Source of the DNA: JBCCGI01 sp039029355
Lineage (GTDB): Bacteria; Planctomycetota; UBA1135; GCA-002686595
Direction of reading: 5' to 3'
DNA: 45,106 nt
Assembly: GCA_039029355.1 (NCBI GenBank)
Contig: JBCCGI010000067.1
Location: 1 to 45,106 of the forward strand
Both the position numbers and the translations under genes were made by a program. Below the pieces are notes generated by a model, which saw nothing but the letters and a program-made list of their open reading frames with translations, did not search any database and was not told the origin of the DNA. Below are positions 16,071-25,122 of this stretch, piece after piece; the stretch's first letter is position 1, and each line of letters begins with the position of its first letter.

Positions 16071-17192
16071 TCAGCGCACCACGCGGAGCGTCACCGGGAC
16101 GGTCAGCCGGCGCTCGTCGCGGACGACCTCGACCTGGACCACGTCGCCGATCTCGCGCTCGGCGAGAATGCGGAAGACGTCGCGCTCGCTGGTCACCGGG
16201 CTGCCGTCGATGCCGACGATCAGGTCGTACTCGACGCCCAGCCGCGTCTCGCGCAGATCGCGCAGGCCGGCCTCGTCCGCGCCGCTACCGGGCACGACCT
16301 CCGAGACGACCGCGCCGCGCAGGCCGGCGCGGCGCGCGAGCCCGTCGGGGACCATCCGGATGCCGAGCATCGGGCGCTCCGGCTGGCCGGTCGCGATGAT
16401 CTGCGGAACGACGCGGTTGACGGTGTCGACCGGCACCGCGAAGCCGATGCCGGCGCTCGAGCCGCTGGTGCTGAAGATCGCGGTGTTGATGCCGATCAGG
16501 CGTCCCGCGCTGTCGAGCAGCGGCCCGCCGGAGTTGCCGGGGTTGATCGCCGCGTCGGTCTGCAGCACGCCGCGGATGCGGTTGCCGACCAGCGACGTCA
16601 TCGTGCGGTCGAGGCCGCTGAGGATCCCCGTGGTCAGCGTCTGATCCAGCCCGAACGGGCTGCCGATCGCGAAGACGCGCTGCCCGACCTTCAGGCCGTC
16701 GGACTCCCCCACGACCACGGGGCGCAGGTCGCGGGCGCCGGGATCGATCTTGAGCACGGCGACGTCGTTAGTCGGATCGGCGCCGACGAAGCTCGCCTCG
16801 ACCGTGCTGCCGTCGGCGAGCATCACCGACCAGCCCGAGGCCTCGCGCACGACGTGGTAGTTCGTCACCAGGTAGCCGTCTGAGTCCCAGACGAAGCCCG
16901 AGCCCTGGCCCTGCGGCACGTCGAGCACGTCGTAGCTGAAGGCCGAGCTCTGCACGCGCTGCTCCTTCACCGTCGTGATGTGGACGACGCTTGGCGCGTT
17001 GGCCTCGAAGATCTCGACGTTGGTTCGCTCGCCCGCGGCGAGGTCGCCCCGCGGGGTGACCGCGCGCGGGGCGGCGGTGGTCTTGTAGAGGAGCTGCTGG
17101 GGCGCCTGGAGGGCGAAGCCGAACGAGGCGCCAACGCCCAGCAGCAGCGCCCATCCGAGGGCGGTCAGGCCGAAGCTGGAGTTGGAACGCAT
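16071..17192 (-). CDS. DegP/HtrA-like periplasmic serine protease with PDZ domain
   Basis: 373 residues. An N-terminal hydrophobic segment (residues 8-30) acts as signal or anchor. The trypsin-like domain has all three catalytic residues: His113 (VTNYHVV), Asp143 (PTNDVAVLKI) and Ser221 (NPGNSGGPLL). One PDZ domain follows from about residue 280 (MLGIRMVPDGLARRAGLRGAVV, ADEAGL, YDLIVGIDG). This is the DegS/DegQ-like quality-control protease layout with one PDZ. ATG 17192 is the first start before the hydrophobic segment; no Shine-Dalgarno sequence is seen. It is divergent from the PQQ-like propeller gene. Confidence 0.92.
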   Translation of the reverse strand: MRSNSSFGLTALGWALLLGVGASFGFALQAPQQLLYKTTAAPRAVTPRGDLAAGERTNVEIFEANAPSVVHITTVKEQRVQSSAFSYDVLDVPQGQGSGFVWDSDGYLVTNYHVVREASGWSVMLADGSTVEASFVGADPTNDVAVLKIDPGARDLRPVVVGESDGLKVGQRVFAIGSPFGLDQTLTTGILSGLDRTMTSLVGNRIRGVLQTDAAINPGNSGGPLLDSAGRLIGINTAIFSTSGSSAGIGFAVPVDTVNRVVPQIIATGQPERPMLGIRMVPDGLARRAGLRGAVVSEVVPGSGADEAGLRDLRETRLGVEYDLIVGIDGSPVTSERDVFRILAEREIGDVVQVEVVRDERRLTVPVTLRVVR

Positions 17193-17400
17193 GGGATGTC
17201 TTGGCTGGGTTGGTTCGAACGGAACGGTACGTCTTACGGCCCGCCGGCGTTGGCGTGACGCCGGGCAAGCCGCTCCGAAGGCAGCGTTCGCGCGTCTCCG
17301 CGCATCGGACTCAGGCTTTCGCCATCGACAGGCGCTACGTGCAGAAAGCACGCGGAAGCCGCGCCGCATCGCGCACCGAACGCGGACAATGGCGTCGCCG

Positions 17401-18885
17401 ATGAGAGTCTCCACGCGCCTCGCATTTTTGTTTTTGCTCGCCGCACCCGTGTCCGCCACCGCACAGGAAGCGGACGCCGAGTTCCGCGACCCCGCGCCTC
17501 CCAAGCTGGAGCCGTTGGCGGAGGTCGAGCCTCCCAAGCCGACCGCGCACCCGGACGTCACCTTCCACCGCGCCCCGGCCCCGCTGGACCCGAAGGCCGT
17601 CGCGGGCGACTGGCCCGGCTTCCCCGGCGCCGCGCGGCGCCCGGTCTCGGCGGAGACGCTTCTGCGCCGCGACTGGGGCGAGAGCGGCCCGGCGCTCGTC
17701 TGGGAGCTGGCGGCCGGCGAGGGTTATGCCTCACCGGCCGTACACGGCGGGCGGCTGTTCTATTTTCACCGCGTCGGAGACGAGGAGGTGCTCGAGTGCC
17801 TGCACGCCGAGACCGGTGAGCGCTTTTGGAGCTTCGGCTCGCCGACCGACTACCGCGACACATACGGCTACGGCAACGGCCCCCGCTGCACGCCGGTCGT
17901 CGACGGCGACCGCATCTACTCCTACGGCGCGCAGGGCAAGCTGCACTGCCTGAAGGCCGAGACCGGCCAGCTGGTGTGGAAGCGCGACCTGTCGGCCGAG
18001 TTCGGGGTAGAGCAGGACTTCTTCGGTGTCGTGTCGACGCCCGTGATCTTCGAGGATCACCTGATCATCCACCTGGGAGCGCCGAAGGGACCGTGTGTGC
18101 TGTCGCTCGACAAGCACACCGGCCGCGTTCGCTGGGCGTCGAGCGGCGAGTGGACCGCGGGGTACTCGACGCCGCTCCTCGGACAGGTGCACGGCGAGGA
18201 CAAGTGCTTCGTCTTCGCCGGCGGCAAGAGCCGGCCGCCAAGCGGCGGGTTGATCTGCCTCGACCCGCGCGACGGCTCGGTCGACTTCACCTTCCCTTGG
18301 CGCAGCCGCAGCTACGAGTCGGTCAACGCCTCGATGCCCCTGCTGATCGGCGAGCGGGTCTTCGTCTCCGCCAGCTACGACACCGGCGGCGCGCTGCTGG
18401 ACCTGAAGCCCGCGGGCGGCTTCGAGGTGGCGTGGACCTCGAAGGCACTCGGAACGCACTTCAACACCGCGATCCACCGGGACGGCTACCTCTACGGCTT
18501 CGACGGCCGCAACGAGCCGGACGCGTCGCTCGTCTGCCAGGAGCTGGCGACCGGCGAGGAGGTGTGGCGCACGGTGCTCGAATGGGAGGATACGTACGAG
18601 CGCTACGGCTCGGTCAAGGCTCGGCCGGCGGGCGTGTACCGCGGCACGCTGCTCGCCGTCGACGGCGACTACCTGTGCCTCGGAGAGCGCGGGCACCTGC
18701 TGTGGCTCGACCTCTCGCCAGAGGGCTGCCGCGAGGTCGCGCGCACGTGGCTCTTCGGCGCGTACGAGAGCTGGACGCCGCTCGCCATCAGCCGCGGGCT
18801 GCTGTACGTGTGCCAGAACACGCGCGACTTCGTTTCGGGCGCGGGGCCGCGCCTCCTCTGCTACGACCTGCGGCGATCGGAGTAG
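17401..18885 (+). CDS. Secreted PQQ-like beta-propeller repeat protein
   Basis: 494 residues with a signal peptide (MRVSTRLAFLFLLAAPVSATAQ). The body has repeated PQQ-type blades: LHAETGERFWSFGS, LKAETGQLVWKRDL, LDKHTGRVRWASSG, LDPRDGSVDFTFPW, ELATGEEVWRTVLEW. These resemble the outer-membrane-associated PQQ_2 repeat proteins (often annotated as alcohol dehydrogenase-like or BamB-like) that are abundant in planctomycetes. No cytochrome or catalytic domain is present, so enzymatic activity is not established. The start at 17401 fits the signal peptide; ATG 17389 in the same frame is an alternative adding MASP. It is divergent from the HtrA-like gene. Confidence 0.85.
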   Translation: MRVSTRLAFLFLLAAPVSATAQEADAEFRDPAPPKLEPLAEVEPPKPTAHPDVTFHRAPAPLDPKAVAGDWPGFPGAARRPVSAETLLRRDWGESGPALVWELAAGEGYASPAVHGGRLFYFHRVGDEEVLECLHAETGERFWSFGSPTDYRDTYGYGNGPRCTPVVDGDRIYSYGAQGKLHCLKAETGQLVWKRDLSAEFGVEQDFFGVVSTPVIFEDHLIIHLGAPKGPCVLSLDKHTGRVRWASSGEWTAGYSTPLLGQVHGEDKCFVFAGGKSRPPSGGLICLDPRDGSVDFTFPWRSRSYESVNASMPLLIGERVFVSASYDTGGALLDLKPAGGFEVAWTSKALGTHFNTAIHRDGYLYGFDGRNEPDASLVCQELATGEEVWRTVLEWEDTYERYGSVKARPAGVYRGTLLAVDGDYLCLGERGHLLWLDLSPEGCREVARTWLFGAYESWTPLAISRGLLYVCQNTRDFVSGAGPRLLCYDLRRSE

Positions 18886-18959
18886 GAGGCTGCGAGCCCC
18901 CGCTCCGGTGGGCGCGACCTAGGATGGAGGCTCGCTTCCCGCCTTCCACGAGGACCGCC

Positions 18960-20495
18960 ATGACCCCGTCCCCCGCCGCCCGAACCCGTCGAACCGCCGC
19001 CGCCGCGATCCTCTGCACCGGAGCCCTGTGCGCGCAAGCTCCGCCGGGCTTCGAGGCCGTCGAGGTGCTGACGCCGGACGGGAGCGGCACGCACGCCGCG
19101 GACGGCGTCAACCGCGTGGCGCTCGACGCGTTCGGCAACGCGTACGTGTCGTGCTCGATCAGCAACAACGTGTTCCGGGTCCCGGCCATCGGCCCGGTGT
19201 CGCGCATCATCGGGCCGGAGGGAGACGGGCTGGGCAACACGCTCAACGGAGCGACCGGCATCGCCGTCGATCCCGCGGGCGTCGCCTACGTCGCCGGCTT
19301 CGTCTCGGACAACGTCTTCCGCATCACGCCCGCGGGAGCCATCACGCAAGTGGCCGACGCGAGCGGTGACGGGGCCGGAAACGCGCTCGACATCCCCATC
19401 GGCCTGGCGCTGGACGACGCGGGGAACGTCTTTGTCGGGTGCGCCGGGAGCGACAACGCGTTCCGCATCTCGCCGTCGGGCACCGTGACGCAGATCCTGG
19501 GGCCGGACGGCGATGGCGCACACGCCCTCGACAACGCGCGCGGCGTGGCGGTCGACGGGCAGGGCAACGCCTACGTCGTCGGCTTCCTGAGCAACAACGT
19601 GTTCCGCGTGACGCCCGGCGGGCAGGTGGCGCAGATCCTCGACGGCTCGGGCGACGGGCTCGGCAACGTGCTGGAGCGCCCGATGGCGGTCGCGGTGCAG
19701 AGCGACGGCACCGCCTACGTGTCGGGGCGCGACAGCGACAACCTGTTCCGCGTCGGGATCGGCGGCGAGGGCGAGGAGATCCTCGACCTCTCGGGCGACG
19801 GTACCCACGCCTTCCGCGGGCCGGACGAGCACTCCATCGCCGTCACCGAGAACGGCATCTGCTTCGTGTCCGGCGCCCAGAGCGACAACGTGTTCCAGGT
19901 GACGCACGAGCTGACGACCCAGGTGCTCGACGCCTCCGGCGACGGCGTCAGCGGCTTCGAGGCGGGGCATGGAGTCGCGCTCGACTGCGACGGTCGGGTG
20001 TTCGTCGCGGCGGCGGCGAGCGACAACGTCTTCCGCATCCAGGCCGAGACGCTCGCCGAGCCGTACGGCTGCGGCGTCAACCCGGGGGGCAGCCTCACGG
20101 TGCTCGGCGGTACGCTGGCGACGGGCGACGCGATCACGCTCGGCCTCGACAACCCGCTCGGCACGCAGGGGCCCGGCTCGCTGCCGTTCCTGGCGCTGGT
20201 GAAGCAGCCCGACCCCGCTTACCCGTGCGGCACGCCGCTGCCCGGGCTGGGCATGGGGCCGGGGAGCGCGACGGGCGAGCTGCTGCTCGGCCTCGCGCCG
20301 CCGCCCTTCCTAACGCTGGGCGGCCCGGCGTGGGCCGGGCCGCTTCAGCCGGCGCCGATTCCGATCGCGGTGCCCGACGACTGCCTGCTGATCGGGGTGG
20401 CGGTCTTCGCGCAGGGAGCGCTGCTCGATCCCGCGCCCGGCGCGACGCATCCGCTCGCGCTGACCGAGGGGATCGAGCTGCGGATCGGGCCCTAG
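18960..20495 (+). CDS. Secreted seven-repeat beta-propeller with planctomycete C-terminal domain
   Basis: 511 residues. After a signal peptide ending near LCAQA there are seven consecutive repeats of about 47-50 residues, from residue 40 to about 370. Each carries a core like GVAVDGQGNAYVVGF followed by SNNVFRV or SDNVFRI and a DGSGDGxGN linker, an NHL/SMP-30-type blade. Seven blades would close one propeller. The C-terminal about 140 residues (from YGCGVNPGGSLTVLGG to ELRIGP) form a glycine- and proline-rich beta domain that I recognise as a recurrent tail in secreted planctomycete proteins. The gene converges on the beta-helix gene with three bases between stops. Function unknown. Confidence 0.85.
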   Translation: MTPSPAARTRRTAAAAILCTGALCAQAPPGFEAVEVLTPDGSGTHAADGVNRVALDAFGNAYVSCSISNNVFRVPAIGPVSRIIGPEGDGLGNTLNGATGIAVDPAGVAYVAGFVSDNVFRITPAGAITQVADASGDGAGNALDIPIGLALDDAGNVFVGCAGSDNAFRISPSGTVTQILGPDGDGAHALDNARGVAVDGQGNAYVVGFLSNNVFRVTPGGQVAQILDGSGDGLGNVLERPMAVAVQSDGTAYVSGRDSDNLFRVGIGGEGEEILDLSGDGTHAFRGPDEHSIAVTENGICFVSGAQSDNVFQVTHELTTQVLDASGDGVSGFEAGHGVALDCDGRVFVAAAASDNVFRIQAETLAEPYGCGVNPGGSLTVLGGTLATGDAITLGLDNPLGTQGPGSLPFLALVKQPDPAYPCGTPLPGLGMGPGSATGELLLGLAPPPFLTLGGPAWAGPLQPAPIPIAVPDDCLLIGVAVFAQGALLDPAPGATHPLALTEGIELRIGP

Positions 20496-20498
20496 TAC

Positions 20499-21848
20499 CT
20501 AGAAGAGCTCCGCCGCGCCCGCCTCGAAGGGGGCGAGCCGCGGGGTGCCGAGGATGTCGCGGTCGGCCGAGTAGTTGACCGACCCCGAGCCGGCCAGCAC
20601 GCCACCGGGCTTCGGGAAGAAGAGCAGGTTCTCGGCCTTCCAGGAGCCGCCGACGAAGTCGTTCAGGCCGGTACCGGGCTGATAGCCCGAGCTGAGCCCC
20701 TGCACCGCCCCGAAGGCGACGTTGCCCGCCACCGCGACGCCGGTCGAGCCGTTCTCGAACCGGATCGCGTGCTCGAACTTGCTGTAGCAGGCGTTGTTCG
20801 CGAACACCATGCCGGGGCGGCCGCTCCAGCTCTTCAGACGCGCGGCCTCGGAGTAGCCGACGAAGGTGTTGTGCGTGACCTCGAGGTTCACGCTGAGGTC
20901 CTGATGGTCCCAGCTGAGGAAGGCGCCGTTGTCGCCGGCTACCGCGAGGTTGTTGCGCACGATCGCCTCGCCCTGGACCTGGAGCGCCACGTCGCCGCTG
21001 TTCCAGATCACGTTGCGGGCGAGCACGTTGCGGTCCTTGCCGCCGGTGCCGTAGGCGATCAGCCCCGGATAGGGCGTGTCGTGGATGACGTTGTCCATCA
21101 CCCAGTTGCCCCACGAGCCCTGCTTGATCTCGATGCCGTCGCCCTGGGTGCCCGAGGTGTGGTGCACCCAGTTGCGCGCGATAACCATGTCGTGCGCCAC
21201 CGGGTTGCCGAAGTTGCCGCCAACGTAGATGCCCTCGCCGGCGCTGGGGCCCGCCGGGCTGCCGCCGGTGCCGGTGATCTCGTTGCCGATCAGGTGGATG
21301 TGCGACACATCGTGCGACTTGACCGCGATGCCGGTGCCGGTGATGCCGTGGATGCGGCAGTTGTCGACGACCATGTGGTTGACGTCGTGGAGGCGAACGC
21401 CGATGTCACCCCCGGTCAGTTCGAAGCCGCTGAGCACCAGGTAGGCCGCGGAGCCGCCGGTGCCGAAGTTGATCGTGTTCTGACCGTTGTTTGGCCGCGT
21501 GATGACCGGCCGCTTGCCGGGAGCGCCGACGATGCGGATCGGGGCAGCGGCGGTCGCCACCTTGCTGATGTCGAGCAGCGAGTCGACGCTGTACGTCCCC
21601 GGCCCCACCAGCAGGAAGTCGCCCGGCACCAGGTCCTGGATCGCGCTCTTGAGGCGCTGCCCGTTGGCCGTCTCGCTCAGCCCGGCGTCGTAGGTGAGGG
21701 TGGTGATCTCGTCGGGCGCCTTGACCGACCAGGAGGGGTACAGCGGCGGCTCGGTGTCCTCGTCGAAGGCGTGGACCGAGCCGGCCGCAAACGCGAGCAC
21801 GGCTGAGGCGAGAAGACCGGAACGATGGAGGCGAGTCAGGAGGTGCAT
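20499..21848 (-). CDS. Secreted right-handed parallel beta-helix protein
   Basis: 449 residues with an N-terminal signal (LLASAVLAFAAGSVHA). Around residues 70-100 there is SAIQDLVPGDFLLVGPGTYSVD, the entry strand found in pectate-lyase-like folds, then a ladder of beta-helix rungs such as VVDNCRIHGITGTGIAVKS, HIHLIGNEITGTGG, MVIARNWVHHTSG, VMDNVIHDTPYPGLIA and EVTHNTFVGY. The overall look is of the chondroitinase-B/NosD-like polysaccharide-binding or lyase group. Catalytic residues cannot be assigned, so a lyase role is not claimed. Confidence 0.82.
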   Translation of the reverse strand: MHLLTRLHRSGLLASAVLAFAAGSVHAFDEDTEPPLYPSWSVKAPDEITTLTYDAGLSETANGQRLKSAIQDLVPGDFLLVGPGTYSVDSLLDISKVATAAAPIRIVGAPGKRPVITRPNNGQNTINFGTGGSAAYLVLSGFELTGGDIGVRLHDVNHMVVDNCRIHGITGTGIAVKSHDVSHIHLIGNEITGTGGSPAGPSAGEGIYVGGNFGNPVAHDMVIARNWVHHTSGTQGDGIEIKQGSWGNWVMDNVIHDTPYPGLIAYGTGGKDRNVLARNVIWNSGDVALQVQGEAIVRNNLAVAGDNGAFLSWDHQDLSVNLEVTHNTFVGYSEAARLKSWSGRPGMVFANNACYSKFEHAIRFENGSTGVAVAGNVAFGAVQGLSSGYQPGTGLNDFVGGSWKAENLLFFPKPGGVLAGSGSVNYSADRDILGTPRLAPFEAGAAELF

Positions 21849-22013
21849 GGCGGCGTCCTCGGCGCAGCGATGCGCCTATTTCGAAGCGGAGATCGGGGTT
21901 GCGAGGCGCTGAGGCGGGCTTTCATGGCCGCCCGCCGGCGCACACCCTGAGCAACGGGAAGCGCCTCTCGACCCTGAAAGGGAAATGAGGAATCCCTTAG
22001 CGAAATCCGCCCG

Positions 22014-22328
22014 CTAGAAGCTCGGGTCGCGCCACACCTCGTCGCCGTCCAGCAGCGTCAGCAGCACCTGGGTGGCGCCGATCTGCGCCAACGGGATGCT
22101 CGCGATGCTGCGGTCGAGCACGATGAGGTCGGCCGGCCTGCCGACCTCGATCGTCCCGACGCGGTCCTCCTGGCGCATCAGGTACGCCGCGTCGATCGTG
22201 TAGGCGCGGATGGCGTCGTCGACGCTGGAGAGGCTCTCCCCGCCTCCCCGGGCGCCGGCAGTGGTGGTGAGCAACGCGAGGCCATCGAGCACCGGCGGCA
22301 GGAGGGAAAGGCGAAGCGGTGCGGCCAT
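22014..22328 (-). pseudogene. C-terminal remnant of an amidohydrolase (YtcJ/amidohydrolase-3 type)
   Basis: About 104 codons whose last 75 residues (SVDDAIRAYTIDAAYLMRQ, VGTIEVGRPADLIVLDRS, IASIPLAQIGATQVLLTLLDGDEVW) match the C-terminus of amidohydrolase family 3 enzymes, which are normally about 550 residues long. The metal-binding barrel is missing. The upstream frame is open but reads as arginine-rich non-coding sequence. It sits 32 bases after the M28 peptidase gene on the same strand. A deletion remnant is the simplest reading. Confidence 0.7.
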
Positions 22329-22360
22329 CCGCGATGGCCTACGCCGATCGGCGCGATCTG

Positions 22361-23368
22361 TCAGCGGGGGTCTACCGAGAGCTCGGTTCCCGCCGCCGCG
22401 AGCACGCGCACCATGCGCAGGAAGCCCTCCGCCATCCGCGCCATGTCGTCGTAGTTGAGGTTGTCCGCCACGTCGGTCGGCTTGTGCGAGTGCGGATCCC
22501 GCGCCTCGCGCGTGTCGGTCAGCAGCAGCGCCGGGAATCCCTGGCGCAGGAAGGACCCGTGGTCCGACGCCGCGGTCGACACGATCCCGACCGACGGAAA
22601 GCGGCACTCCGACTGGTAGATCGAAACCACGCGGTCGAGCAGCGGCTCGTGGTCCTCATCCGACGCGAAGGCGATGAAGTTCCCCACTTCGGGCAGCCCG
22701 TAGAAGAAGTACGGCTGCCCCTGGCTGTCCGCCTCGGAGGTGTAGTAGCCGACCGAGTCGACCGAGACCATCAGCACGATGTCGTCGCCGCGCGCGGCGC
22801 AGCGCTCCGCATAGACGCGGCTGCCCATCAGGATGCCGCCGGTGAACGGCGGCTCTTCGTTCACGAAGAACGCGAGCCGCACGGTGCGCGGCGCGGGATC
22901 GTCGCGCAGCCGCCGGGCGAGCGCGAACAGCAGCGCCACGCCCGAGGCGTTGTCGTTCGCGCCCGGCGAGCGCGGCACGGTGTCGTAGTGGGCGCCGAGC
23001 AGCAGGATCTCGTCGGGGCTCTCGGTGCCGGGGAAGGTCACGAGCACGTTGGCCGTCATCACGCCGTTCACCAGGACCTCGTCGCGCTCGGGCTCCATTC
23101 CTTCGGCCCGCAGGCGCGCGAGCAGCCAGCGCTCGGCGTCGAGCAGCTTGGGCAGCGACCCAGCGGCGCTGCGCGGGCCGACCTCGCGCGAGAACGCCTG
23201 GACGTCGGCGCGCAGCTCCTCCCAGAGGCCGAGCTGCGCCGGGGTCAGCGGACCGCGATCGCTCTGGTACAGGACGCCCGGCGAGCGGTGAGAGCAGCCC
23301 CCCAAAACCAGGAGGCCGAGGAGCGCGGCCAGGGCGAGCCGCAAGCGGAGGGGGATCGTGCGGGCCAT
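22361..23368 (-). CDS. M28-family zinc aminopeptidase-like lipoprotein
   Basis: 335 residues. A signal peptide ends in lipobox VLGGC. The M28 peptidase core has the expected metal ligands: His in GAHYDT, Asp in GANDNASG, the Glu pair in FVNEEPP, Asp in SVDSVGY, and His in DPHSHKPTD. It should cleave N-terminal residues from peptides outside the cytoplasm. ATG 23368 is preferred over the GTG one codon upstream. It is divergent from the small lipoprotein gene at 23481 and is followed by the amidohydrolase remnant. Confidence 0.9.
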   Translation of the reverse strand: MARTIPLRLRLALAALLGLLVLGGCSHRSPGVLYQSDRGPLTPAQLGLWEELRADVQAFSREVGPRSAAGSLPKLLDAERWLLARLRAEGMEPERDEVLVNGVMTANVLVTFPGTESPDEILLLGAHYDTVPRSPGANDNASGVALLFALARRLRDDPAPRTVRLAFFVNEEPPFTGGILMGSRVYAERCAARGDDIVLMVSVDSVGYYTSEADSQGQPYFFYGLPEVGNFIAFASDEDHEPLLDRVVSIYQSECRFPSVGIVSTAASDHGSFLRQGFPALLLTDTREARDPHSHKPTDVADNLNYDDMARMAEGFLRMVRVLAAAGTELSVDPR

Positions 23369-23467
23369 CACCCATCCAAGGCTAGCGCGCCGAAGGCGCG
23401 ATCCAAGCCGCGGCCGGCCCCCACGCCGCGATTCCAGTTTCGGCCGGCGCCGGCCGAAGAGACCGCT

Positions 23468-23472
23468 GGAGG
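23468..23472 (+). promoter_or_regulatory. Shine-Dalgarno GGAGG deciding a TTG start
   Basis: A perfect GGAGG with an 8-base spacer to TTG 23481. An in-frame GTG at 23472 overlaps the GGAGG itself and so cannot be served by it. Confidence 0.7.
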
Positions 23473-23480
23473 TGCCCCGC

Positions 23481-23936
23481 TTGAAGCTCCAAACCGCGCT
23501 GATCCCCGCTCTTCTCGCCCTCCTGCTCGGCTGTGCCTCGGGCCCGCCGACCGAGGAGGAGCTCGCCGATGCCGACTACGGCCTGCGTCCTGACCCGGGC
23601 TGGGCGGTCGCGACCGCGAAGAGCTGGATCGCTCCGCGCCTGCGCAACTCCGAGGGCGCGCGCTTCGGCTCCGGAGAGCTGGAGAAGGGCTGGTTCAAGG
23701 CGATCCGGAGCGACGAGAACCGCTTCGGCTGGCGACTGCCGACCGTCGTGAACGTCAAGAACGCCATCGGCGGCTACACCGGCGACAACCCGTGGGTCTT
23801 CTACTTCCGCGGGAACCGCCTCGTCGGCGTTGGTGAGCCGAGGACGCGCGTCGGCAGCTTCGGAGCGAGCTCGCATTTGCTCTACCAGGAGCTCCCCGGC
23901 GCCGACGGCTCGCTCGACGACGCGCCGCCGCAGTAG
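23481..23936 (+). CDS. Small lipoprotein of unknown function
   Basis: 151 residues, not recognised. The signal peptide KLQTALIPALLALLLGC gives a clear lipobox (LLLGC), so the mature protein is lipid-anchored. The mature part is about 130 residues with paired aromatic strands (LEKGWFKAIRSDENRFGWRLPTVVNVK, NPWVFYFRGNRLVGVGE), consistent with a small beta domain. The TTG at 23481 is chosen because GGAGG lies 8 bases upstream. It is divergent from the M28 peptidase gene. Confidence 0.75.
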   Translation: MKLQTALIPALLALLLGCASGPPTEEELADADYGLRPDPGWAVATAKSWIAPRLRNSEGARFGSGELEKGWFKAIRSDENRFGWRLPTVVNVKNAIGGYTGDNPWVFYFRGNRLVGVGEPRTRVGSFGASSHLLYQELPGADGSLDDAPPQ

Positions 23937-24046
23937 GGCCCGAGCTTTCCGGGCGGATACGCAGCGGTCTGGGCTGCGGCTATCCTGAGGTCCTCTCCGG
24001 ATCCCGACCTTGGATCCGGCCGTTGGACCTCACCGAACGATCCGCC

Positions 24047-24655
24047 ATGAAGGAAAGCCTACGTCGTCGAGCCGCTCATCTCAGCGTGCTTGCGCTCACG
24101 CCACTCTGCGCGTGCAGCTCGGGCGCCGAGAACCCCGACCGAGCTCCCGCCCTGCTCACCTCGGACCAGAAGGAGGCGCTCGCCGCCTTCGATGTCGTCT
24201 ACGAAGTCCTGCAGCATCCACGCTGCGTCAACTGCCACCCGGCGGGCGACCGCCCGCTGCAGTTCGCAGATGGCCGCCTGCACGCGATGAACGTGCAGCG
24301 TGGCAGCGATGACCGCGGGCGGCCCGGCATGCGCTGCGCGACATGCCACGGGAGCGCCAACCCCGAGCTCCCCCACCTGCCTCCCGGCGTCTCGACCGGC
24401 TGGCGTCTCGCGCCGAGCGAGATGGTCTTCGAGGGCCTCTCGAAGGCCGAGCTGGCGGGAATGCTGCTCGACCCCAAGCGGTCGCACATGACGCCGGACG
24501 AGCTGATCGAGCACGTCGCGCACGATCCGCTCGTGCAGTGGGGCTGGGATCCCGGCCCCGGGCGCGAGCCCGTTCCCGTGCCGCACGAGCGCTTCGTGGC
24601 GGCCTTCGAATCCTGGGTCGAGGGCGGGGCTCCGGTGCCCCAAGGCAAGAGGTAG
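24047..24655 (+). CDS. Di-heme cytochrome c-type lipoprotein of the molybdenum hydroxylase operon
   Basis: 202 residues. The signal peptide ends in a lipobox-like LCAC (residue 23 or 21), so it is probably anchored on the periplasmic side. Two heme c motifs are present: CVNCH at 60-64 and CATCH at 97-101. Downstream are conserved-looking blocks LSKAELAGMLLDPKRSHMTPDELIEHVAHDPLVQWGW and FVAAFESWVEGGAP, typical of cytochromes encoded with isoquinoline-1-oxidoreductase-like enzymes. It is followed after 8 bases by the [2Fe-2S] subunit and likely accepts electrons from it. ATG 24047 is chosen over TTG 24023. Confidence 0.87.
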   Translation: MKESLRRRAAHLSVLALTPLCACSSGAENPDRAPALLTSDQKEALAAFDVVYEVLQHPRCVNCHPAGDRPLQFADGRLHAMNVQRGSDDRGRPGMRCATCHGSANPELPHLPPGVSTGWRLAPSEMVFEGLSKAELAGMLLDPKRSHMTPDELIEHVAHDPLVQWGWDPGPGREPVPVPHERFVAAFESWVEGGAPVPQGKR

Positions 24656-24663
24656 GCGAAGCG

Positions 24664-25122
24664 ATGATCTCACTGTCCATCAACGGCACGCGGCGCGAGG
24701 TCGACGTCGACCCGCGCATGCCGCTCCTTTGGGTGCTGCGCGACGTCCTCGGGCTGACCGGGACGAAGTACGGCTGCGGGATGGCCCAGTGCGGGGCCTG
24801 CACGGTCCACCTCGACGGAGAGCCGCTGCGCTCCTGCGTGACGCCGGTCAGCTCGGTCGCGGGCAAATCGGTGACGACCATCGAGGGGCTGTCCTCCGAC
24901 GGCGACCATCCGGTACAGACCGCTTGGAAGGAGCTGGCGGTGCCCCAGTGCGGCTACTGCCAGGTCGGCCAGATGATGACCGCCGCGGCGCTGATCGCGG
25001 AGGTCCCCGACCCGACCGACGACGACATCGACGCGGGGATGGCAGGCAACATCTGCCGCTGCGGCACCTATCCGCGCATCCGGGCGGCGATCAAGCAGGC
25101 CGCGAAGGAGGTGAGCCGGTGA
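24664..25122 (+). CDS. [2Fe-2S] small subunit of a molybdenum hydroxylase (IorA-like)
   Basis: 152 residues, the usual length. The plant-type [2Fe-2S] cluster ligands are Cys38, 43, 46 and 58 (YGCGMAQCGACTVHL...C). The second cluster uses Cys96, 99, 131 and 133 (CGYCQVGQ and NICRCGTY). It passes electrons from the molybdenum centre towards the cytochrome encoded just upstream. It has no signal peptide and is presumably exported with the Tat-dependent large subunit. The stop overlaps the GTG start of the large subunit gene (GTGA). Confidence 0.93.
   Translation: MISLSINGTRREVDVDPRMPLLWVLRDVLGLTGTKYGCGMAQCGACTVHLDGEPLRSCVTPVSSVAGKSVTTIEGLSSDGDHPVQTAWKELAVPQCGYCQVGQMMTAAALIAEVPDPTDDDIDAGMAGNICRCGTYPRIRAAIKQAAKEVSR

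Noticed and set aside
12986..16399. A plus-strand open frame of 1137 codons over the CHAT gene and beyond
   Set aside because: It is out of frame with the CHAT protein, with low-complexity Arg/Ala/Gly composition, and it crosses the convergent GIN-domain and HtrA genes.
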